A stretch of 64,000 bases of DNA from Microbacterium sp. K24 (GTDB lineage: Bacteria > Actinomycetota > Actinomycetes > Actinomycetales > Microbacteriaceae). A program made the position numbers and the translations under genes. Location of the stretch: the NCBI RefSeq assembly GCF_004794465.1, contig NZ_SSDJ01000138.1, forward strand, positions 1-64,000. The letters run 5' to 3'. Shown here in pieces: positions 58,593 to 64,000 of the stretch (the stretch's first letter is position 1; every line of letters starts with the position of its first letter). The notes under the pieces were generated by a model. It searched no databases. It had not been told where the DNA came from and saw nothing but the letters and a program-made list of their open reading frames with translations.

Positions 58593-59794
58593 GCGTTCAC
58601 CGCCGAGAGTTCGGTCTCGATGGCGTCGAGCAGCTCCGTCTCCAGGGCCGGGATGCCGAGACGCTGCACGATGTCGGTGAGGAAGCCGAGCACGACCAGA
58701 CGCCGTGCCTCTTCTTCACTGATGCCGCGAGCTTGGAGGTAGAAGAGCTGCTCATCGTCGAAACGACCGGTCGCGCTCGCGTGCCCGGCGCCGAGGATGT
58801 CGCCCGTCTCGATCTCGAGGTTCGGGATCGAGTCGGCCCGGGCGCCTTCGGTGAGCACCAGGTTGCGGTTGGCCTCGTAGGAGTCGGTGCCGTTGGCGTT
58901 CGCGCCGATCAGCACATCGCCGATCCAGACGCTGTGCGCGCCCTGGCCCTGCAGCGCGCCCTTGTAGAGCACGTCGCCCTTGGTGTGCGGGCCCTTGTGG
59001 TGCAGGTACACCTGGCTCTCGAGGTGCTGCCCGGCGTCCGCGTAGGACAGGCCGTACAGGTAGCCCTCGGAGCCGGCGCCGGCGAGCTCGACGTTGGGGT
59101 TGACTCGCACCACGCCGCCGCCGAAGCTGACGATGAAGTGCTTGAGCGTCGCATCTGCTCCGACACGGGCCTGATGCGCGGCCGCGTGCACGGCGTCATC
59201 CTGCCACTGCTGGAGGCTGATCACGGTGAGCTTCGCGCCATCACGCACCAGGATCTCGACGTTCTGCGCGTACTGCGCCGAACCCGTGTGCTGGAGCACG
59301 ACGGTCGCCGAGCTGTGCTCGAGAGCCTCGATCACGATGTGCGCGTCGGCGCGGCGGTCGGCCCCGAGGCCCGTGACCGACACGAAGACGGGCTCCGCGA
59401 CCTCTTCCTCGCGGGGGATGCGCACATGCAGCGCCTCTGCCGAGCCCTGCCAGGCGACGGCCGCGGTCACGTCCTCGGCGAGGAAGACCTCGCCGCGCGG
59501 AGCGTCGCCGGCCGCGAGCGGCGAGGAGACGTACTGCTCCCCCGCGCCGAACTCGTAGCGGACGCCGTCGTTCGGGGACGCCACCGAGAACAGCGACGTC
59601 AGCTTCGCGACCGGCGTGTGCTTCCAGTTGACCTCGCGGCCCGTGGGCGCGCCGAAGTCACCGGGTTCGAAGGAGTGCGGCCGCTCGGAGCGGGTCTGCA
59701 CCGGGACGAAGCCCGCCGAGGCGACCTGTGCCGCCGGGTCGATGTGCGCGTTCGAATCCTGCGTCCCTGCGGACGCCGTAGCCTGAGCCGTCAT
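58589..59794 (-). CDS. sufD: Fe-S cluster assembly protein SufD
   Basis: A 401-aa SufB/SufD-family scaffold protein. The right-handed beta-helix runs over about residues 120-330 and contains the C-terminal DEQLFYLQARGISEEEARRL, the family's conserved tail. It forms the scaffold with SufB and SufC. It starts one base after the sufB stop. Confidence 0.94.
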   Translation of the reverse strand: MTAQATASAGTQDSNAHIDPAAQVASAGFVPVQTRSERPHSFEPGDFGAPTGREVNWKHTPVAKLTSLFSVASPNDGVRYEFGAGEQYVSSPLAAGDAPRGEVFLAEDVTAAVAWQGSAEALHVRIPREEEVAEPVFVSVTGLGADRRADAHIVIEALEHSSATVVLQHTGSAQYAQNVEILVRDGAKLTVISLQQWQDDAVHAAAHQARVGADATLKHFIVSFGGGVVRVNPNVELAGAGSEGYLYGLSYADAGQHLESQVYLHHKGPHTKGDVLYKGALQGQGAHSVWIGDVLIGANANGTDSYEANRNLVLTEGARADSIPNLEIETGDILGAGHASATGRFDDEQLFYLQARGISEEEARRLVVLGFLTDIVQRLGIPALETELLDAIETELSAVNA

Positions 59795-61213
59795 CTAGCC
59801 GACGCTGCCTTCCATGCCCATCTCGATGAGCTTGTTCAATTCCATCGCGTACTCCATCGGCAGCTCGCGCGCGATCGGCTCGATGAAGCCGCGCACGATC
59901 ATCGCCATCGCCTCGTCCTCGGGCATGCCGCGGGACTGCAGGTAGAAGAGCTGCTCCTCGCTGACCTTCGACACGGTGGCCTCATGGCCGAGCTGCACGT
60001 CGTCGACGCGGATGTCGATCGCCGGATAGGTGTCGGAGCGCGACTTCGTGTCGACGAGCAGCGCGTCGCAGCGCACGGTGTTGGCGGAGTGGTGCGCGTT
60101 GGCATCCACCCGCACCTCGCCGCGGTAACCGGCGCGACCGCCGCCTCGTGCGATCGACTTCGACACGATCGATGACTGCGTGTACGGCGCCATGTGGATC
60201 ATCTTCGCGCCGGCGTCCTGGTGCTGGCCGGGGCCCGCGAACGCGACCGAGAGCGTCTCGCCCTTGGCGTGCTCGCCCATGAGGTAGATCGACGGGTACT
60301 TCATCGTCACCTTGGAGCCGATGTTGCCGTCGACCCATTCCATGGTCGCGCCCTCGTGGGCGACCGCACGCTTGGTGACGAGGTTGTAGACGTTGTTCGA
60401 CCAGTTCTGGATCGTCGTGTAGCGCACGCGGGCGTTCTTCTTCACGATGATCTCGACCACGGCCGAGTGCAGCGAGTCCGACTTGTAGATCGGGGCGGTG
60501 CAGCCCTCGATGTAGTGGATGTAGCTGTCTTCGTCGGCGATGATCAGGGTCCGCTCGAACTGGCCCATGTTCTCGGTGTTGATGCGGAAGTAGGCCTGCA
60601 GCGGGATCTCGACGTGAACGCCCTTGGGGACGTAGACGAACGAGCCGCCCGACCACACCGCGGTGTTCAGCGCGGCGAACTTGTTGTCACCGGCCGGGAT
60701 GACCGTGCCGAAGTACTCCTCGAAGAACTCGGGGTGCTCGCGCAGGGCCGTGTCGGTGTCCATGAAGATGACACCCTGCTGCTCCAGGTCCTCGCGGATC
60801 TGGTGGTAGACGACCTCGGACTCGTACTGCGCGGCGACGCCGGCGACGAGACGCTGGCGTTCGGCCTCGGGGATGCCGAGACGCTCGTACGTCTCGCGGA
60901 TCTCGACAGGCAGGTCCTCCCAGGACTGCGCCTGCTTCTCCGTCGAGCGCACGAAGTACTTGATGTTGTCGAAGTCGATCTCGCTGAGGTCGGCGCCCCA
61001 GGTCGGCATCGGCTTCTTGCCGAACAGGTCGAGACCCTTCAGACGGGTCTTCAGCATCCATTCCGGCTCGTTCTTGAGGGCCGAGATGCCGCGGACGACA
61101 TCTTCGGAGAGCCCGCGTTTCGCGATGGCTCCGGCGGCATCCTCATCGTGCCAGCCGAATTCGTACACCCCCAGCCCATCGAGCTCCGGGCGGTCGATCA
61201 GCACATCCGACAT
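59795..61213 (-). CDS. sufB: Fe-S cluster assembly protein SufB
   Basis: A 472-aa SufB, the main cluster-building scaffold. [20 protein letters not shown], the Cys-bearing [40 protein letters not shown] and the tail [20 protein letters not shown] are diagnostic. The ATG at 61213 has GAGGAG about 6 nt upstream. It is the first gene of the SUF operon and is divergent from heme A synthase by 231 bp. No SufR-type regulator precedes it, unlike in many actinobacteria. Confidence 0.96.
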   Translation of the reverse strand: MSDVLIDRPELDGLGVYEFGWHDEDAAGAIAKRGLSEDVVRGISALKNEPEWMLKTRLKGLDLFGKKPMPTWGADLSEIDFDNIKYFVRSTEKQAQSWEDLPVEIRETYERLGIPEAERQRLVAGVAAQYESEVVYHQIREDLEQQGVIFMDTDTALREHPEFFEEYFGTVIPAGDNKFAALNTAVWSGGSFVYVPKGVHVEIPLQAYFRINTENMGQFERTLIIADEDSYIHYIEGCTAPIYKSDSLHSAVVEIIVKKNARVRYTTIQNWSNNVYNLVTKRAVAHEGATMEWVDGNIGSKVTMKYPSIYLMGEHAKGETLSVAFAGPGQHQDAGAKMIHMAPYTQSSIVSKSIARGGGRAGYRGEVRVDANAHHSANTVRCDALLVDTKSRSDTYPAIDIRVDDVQLGHEATVSKVSEEQLFYLQSRGMPEDEAMAMIVRGFIEPIARELPMEYAMELNKLIEMGMEGSVG

Positions 61214-61336
61214 CACACTCTCCTCACAGGTCCCAAACGGTGTCATCCGCCCCGGCACACCTGATCCCCGTCGAGTCTGCGGGAGTGTGTGCCGTTGGTG
61301 GGCCCTCATCACCGGCGCATTCTTCGCGCCTAAACT

Positions 61337-61377
61337 GTTGTCGATGCTTCAGCGCTGTCAGCGCTCATCGCAACAAT
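61337..61377. promoter_or_regulatory. Large inverted repeat between sufB and ctaA
   Basis: TTGTCGATG (61338-61346) and CATCGCAACAA (61366-61376) form imperfect inverted arms around two AGCGCT palindromes (61351-61356, 61360-61365). It lies about 125 bp before sufB and 70 bp before ctaA; I can see no other strong signal in the 231-bp gap. Confidence 0.45.
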
Positions 61378-61444
61378 CCGATTCTACAGGTTTCGCCTGA
61401 CAACCGGGCCGTGCCCGGCGAGTCAGCCCCGGTCCGGAGGACCC

Positions 61445-62566
61445 ATGCCCGACACGAAGATCCCCGCCGCCCCCGCGAACACCGGCGGTGGGCCGAGGAC
61501 GACGGCGCCGCGACGCGCCGCGTGGGGGCGCGCACTCCCGATCCTCGCGTGGCTGTCGTTCCTCACCGAGACGATCATCATCGGGACGGGCGGCGCCGTG
61601 CGCCTCACCGGATCGGGCCTCGGATGCTCGGAATGGCCGCTGTGCACGCCCGAATCGCTCGTGCCGACGCCCGAGCAGGGGATCCACGGCGTCATCGAGT
61701 TCGGCAACCGGCTGATGACCGGCGTGGTCGGGATCATCGCTATCGCGGTCGTGCTGCTCGTGCTGCAGCGGATCGGCGGCCGTCGTGCGCTGGTCTCGTC
61801 GCTCTGGTTCGCCGGTGGAGGGATCGCGGCCGCAGCCGTGGCGTACGCGATCGCCCGCCCGATCGCGGAGAAGCTGGCCTTCCCGGTCGCGGCCGCGGTG
61901 CTGCTGCTGGTCGTGATCGCGGCCGCCGTCCACGCGGTGCGGACTGCTGTCGAGCGCCGAGACCTCATCCTGCTCTCCTGGATCACGCTGGTGGGCGTGG
62001 TCGCCCAGGCGTTCGTCGGCGGCATCACCGTGCTCACCGGGCTCAACCCGTTCATCGTCGGCTTCCACTACACGTCGTCACTGCTGCTCGTCTGCGTGAC
62101 CGCGGCGTTCCTGGTGCGTCTGTACGCGGCGCCGGGTGCGCGCGAGCGCGCCGTGCCGGCATGGTTCGCCGCGCTCAGCCACGTCTCGGGACTCGCCCTG
62201 GCCGTCACGATCGTCTTCGGCGTGCTGACCACCGGGTCGGGACCGCATTCCGGCGACGCGGAGGTCTTCCGGCACGGCTTCGACGCGACGATCCTGGCCC
62301 ACGTCCACTCCTGGCCCGGCTACATCCTCGCCGGGCTCGTCCTCGTGCTGACGATCGCGGCATGGCGCCTCGGTCTGGAGCCGCGACGCTGGCTGCTGGT
62401 GCTCGTCATCGCGATCGCGGTGCAGGTCGGCGTCGGCGTCTTGCAGGCGCGCGAGGGTCTGCCTCCCCTGCTCGTCGGCATCCACATGGTCCTGGCGTCG
62501 CTGTCGGCCGCGACCTACACGGTCGTCGTGCTGCACCTGAAGCGTCCGGTCAGCTCCGCGGAGTGA
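61445..62566 (+). CDS. ctaA: Heme A synthase (CtaA/COX15)
   Basis: A 373-aa polytopic enzyme that oxidises heme O to heme A for cytochrome oxidase. After a Pro/Ala/Gly N-terminal extension of about 30 residues, it has eight spans. GGAVRLTGSGLGCSEWPLC, EFGNRLMTGVVG, GLNPFIVGFHYTSSLLLV and ILAHVHSWPGYILAG hold the histidines expected for heme binding. The ATG follows CGGAGGA. It works with CtaB, encoded convergently at the end of the window. Confidence 0.94.
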   Translation: MPDTKIPAAPANTGGGPRTTAPRRAAWGRALPILAWLSFLTETIIIGTGGAVRLTGSGLGCSEWPLCTPESLVPTPEQGIHGVIEFGNRLMTGVVGIIAIAVVLLVLQRIGGRRALVSSLWFAGGGIAAAAVAYAIARPIAEKLAFPVAAAVLLLVVIAAAVHAVRTAVERRDLILLSWITLVGVVAQAFVGGITVLTGLNPFIVGFHYTSSLLLVCVTAAFLVRLYAAPGARERAVPAWFAALSHVSGLALAVTIVFGVLTTGSGPHSGDAEVFRHGFDATILAHVHSWPGYILAGLVLVLTIAAWRLGLEPRRWLLVLVIAIAVQVGVGVLQAREGLPPLLVGIHMVLASLSAATYTVVVLHLKRPVSSAE

Positions 62567-62631
62567 TCCGCACAGGCTATCCATAGGGTGCACATCGGCG
62601 TCTCATCAGCGCGTCGGGGATCGTGGCCCGC

Positions 62632-63093
62632 ATGAACAAGTCACTCACACGAAGCATCGGATTCTGGCTCCTCCTGGTCGTGTCCCTCGCCACGACGGCA
62701 GTCGGCGCCTGGCTCATCTCCGGCCAGATCGGCACGATGACGACCACGCTGCTCGATGGCACGGCCACCGGCGTCGAGGTCTACGTCGGCCAGTCGCTCG
62801 TGGTCGTGGGCGCCGGCGTGCTCGCCGCCGGAATCATCGGCATCCTGCTGACTCTCGGACTCGTCGCCGCGCGGTCGCTCGTTCCCGCCCCTGCGCCGGC
62901 AGTCGTCGAGGCGATCGACTGGACGGCCGAACCGGCCGAGTCGCCCGTCGTCGCAGCGGAGACCGCGCCGGTGACCGAGGCCGAGCCCGTCGTCGTCGAC
63001 GCGGAGCCCGTCGATCTCGCTGCTGCCCCTGTCGAGAAGGATGCCGCTGTCGAGAAGGATGCCGACGAGACGGCACCGTCCGTCACGCGCTGA
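62632..63093 (+). CDS. Small two-span membrane protein with acidic tail
   Basis: A 153-aa protein of unknown function. Two spans (IGFWLLLVVSLATTAVGAWL; VVVGAGVLAAGIIGILLTLG) are followed by an acidic Ala/Glu/Val/Pro tail of about 70 residues containing a tandem VEKDA repeat. Similar proteins are sometimes labelled dinucleotide-utilizing enzyme, for which I see no nucleotide-binding motif. ATG 62632 opens MNKSLTRSIG; a GTG at 62623 is an alternative. It lies between the convergent ctaA and ctaB genes. Confidence 0.75.
   Translation: MNKSLTRSIGFWLLLVVSLATTAVGAWLISGQIGTMTTTLLDGTATGVEVYVGQSLVVVGAGVLAAGIIGILLTLGLVAARSLVPAPAPAVVEAIDWTAEPAESPVVAAETAPVTEAEPVVVDAEPVDLAAAPVEKDAAVEKDADETAPSVTR
63031..63066 (+). 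repeat. 18-bp tandem duplication
   Basis: GTCGAGAAGGATGCCGCT (63031-63048) is repeated with two changed bases at 63049-63066, duplicating VEKDA(A/D) in the preceding protein's tail. Confidence 0.8.
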
Positions 63094-63192
63094 TCATCGC
63101 ACTCCGGAGCGGCGTCGAGCGATCGGCGCCGCTTCGTCGTCTCCGCGACACGGCGGGTCAGGCCGAACCGCCGTCGTCCAGAACGCGAGCGG

Positions 63193-64000
63193 TCAGAACG
63201 GCAGCAGCGGATCGAGTGCGACGGCGACGAAGATCAGCGTGAGATACGTGATCGACGCGTGGAACACGCGCATCGGCCGTGCCTCGGTGCCGTGCACGGC
63301 GCGGTTGTAGAGGCGGTGCGACTCGTAGATGAACCATCCGCCGAAGACGAGCGCCGACACGGTGTAGACGAGTCCCATGTTCGCGATGGGGACGAGCAGG
63401 AGGGAGCAGGCGACGGTCGCCCACGCGTACAGGATGACCTGGAGACCGACCTGCGAGGCGTTGCGCGTGACACCGAGCATCGGCACGTCGACGTCTTCGT
63501 AATCGCCCTTGTACTTCATCGACAGCGGCCAGTAGTGCGGCGGCGTCCAGAGGAAGACGAGCAGGAAGAGGATGAACGCCGGCCAGTCGAGCGAACCGGT
63601 GACGGCCGACCAGCCGATGAGCACCGGGAAGCAGCCGGCGATGCCGCCCCAGATGATGTTCTGCTCGGTGCGGCGCTTGAGGATCATCGTGTAGATCACG
63701 ACGTAGAAGAAGATGGCGACCGCCGAGAGCGTGGCGGCCAGCCAGTTCGTGGTGAACCACAGCCAGACCGTCGACGTGATCGCGAGCGTCCACGAGAAGA
63801 TCAGCGCGCCCCGCGGGCTGACCTCGCCCGTGACGAGCGGCCGCTTCTCGGTGCGGTGCATGTGCGCGTCGATGTCGCGATCGAGATACATGTTGAATGC
63901 GGCGGCCGAGCCGGCGCTCAGCGACCCGCCGATGACCGTCGCGAGCACGAGCCACAGGTTCGGGAGCCCGCCCTGGGCCAGGAACATCACCGGGACCGTC
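63193..64000 (-). CDS. ctaB: Heme O synthase (protoheme IX farnesyltransferase), 5'-truncated
   Basis: The C-terminal 269 residues of an UbiA-family prenyltransferase; the start lies beyond the window end. It adds a farnesyl chain to heme B. The first catalytic Asp motif is [20 protein letters not shown], and the second is in [14 protein letters not shown]. Several spans follow, including LWPLS-type [15 protein letters not shown]. With CtaA and SURF1 it supports cytochrome c oxidase. Confidence 0.95.
   Translation of the reverse strand, partial: TVPVMFLAQGGLPNLWLVLATVIGGSLSAGSAAAFNMYLDRDIDAHMHRTEKRPLVTGEVSPRGALIFSWTLAITSTVWLWFTTNWLAATLSAVAIFFYVVIYTMILKRRTEQNIIWGGIAGCFPVLIGWSAVTGSLDWPAFILFLLVFLWTPPHYWPLSMKYKGDYEDVDVPMLGVTRNASQVGLQVILYAWATVACSLLLVPIANMGLVYTVSALVFGGWFIYESHRLYNRAVHGTEARPMRVFHASITYLTLIFVAVALDPLLPF

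Noticed and set aside
62632..63093. Dinucleotide-utilizing enzyme
   Set aside because: The protein is two membrane spans and an acidic tail, with no nucleotide-binding motif.
1..64000. Mobile elements, prophage, CRISPR array, rRNA or replication origin
   Set aside because: No transposase, integrase, phage gene, regularly spaced repeat, rRNA signature or DnaA-box cluster was seen; composition is even throughout.

Overview
The window is a stretch of high-GC actinobacterial chromosome. Several things point to the Microbacteriaceae, most likely Microbacterium or a close relative: the strong G/C preference at third codon positions, the GS adenylyltransferase GlnE next to a second glutamine synthetase, polyphosphate glucokinase, a homodimeric PDH E1 (AceE) directly before a fabD-fabH-acpP-fabF cluster, a SUF operon with a Rieske-type protein, and small DUF3099, DUF3145 and DUF4191 proteins. 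The genus is inferred from gene content and order; no database search was possible. Almost everything is core chromosome. I see no insertion sequence, prophage, CRISPR array, rRNA or replication origin.

Layout. 1-5.1 kb: 3' end of a 2-oxoacid dehydrogenase E2 gene, a membrane protein of unknown function, a DUF4191 protein, and a divergent pair made of a RimK-like ATP-grasp ligase with a C-terminal RCK_C domain and a retropepsin-like (RimB-type) protease. 5.1-16.6 kb: nitrogen region, with RDD protein and glnA1 around a GlnR-type operator, two AI-2E-family membrane proteins, small stress and membrane genes, a diacylglycerol-kinase-like protein, and a SPOR protein-glnA2-glnE operon on the minus strand. 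16.7-24.7 kb: ppgK, RNase P RNA, a family-A DNA polymerase, zinc-ribbon and YchJ proteins, oxidoreductases, an XRE regulator, an SnoaL-like gene remnant and tRNA-Val. 24.8-33.1 kb: aceE, a PucR/FasR-like regulator, the fatty-acid cluster and DUF3145. 33.3-37.8 kb: an iron-box-associated 2OG-Fe(II) oxygenase-like gene, a DUF262/DUF1524 (GmrSD-like) protein translationally coupled to a proline-iminopeptidase-like hydrolase, and a small membrane protein. 37.9-45.9 kb: type B L31, an ABC ATPase, divergent glgA/glgC, serB, a hydrolase, fabG, a DUF4190 protein, and a DUF3099-small protein-SURF1 operon. 45.9-52.7 kb: cupin, PdxH-like protein, ABC-F ATPase, DedA, a two-component system and an acyltransferase. 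52.7-54.7 kb: bioM/bioN-type ECF genes opposite a BioQ-like TetR gene, with two BioQ-type palindromes between them. 54.6-61.2 kb: minus-strand operon sufB-sufD-Rieske-sufC-sufT-patB-MFS. 61.4-64.0 kb: heme A synthase, a small membrane protein, and the truncated heme O synthase gene ctaB.

How the parts work together. Nitrogen assimilation is represented by GlnA1, which keeps the adenylylation tyrosine, its modifier GlnE, and GlnA2, which lacks that tyrosine. Carbon flow is represented by AceE, E2, PpgK and GlgC/GlgA. The fab genes form a compact unit. CtaA, CtaB and SURF1 serve cytochrome oxidase, and SUF supplies Fe-S clusters.

The most informative non-gene signals are these: a recurrent leaderless start signature (TANNNT, then 6 or 7 nt, then ATG/GTG) at 14 or more genes; a four-half-site GlnR box before glnA1; two BioQ operators beside a palindromic -10; a DtxR-like box; and a perfect-stem terminator for the E2 gene embedded in the coding sequence of its convergent neighbour.
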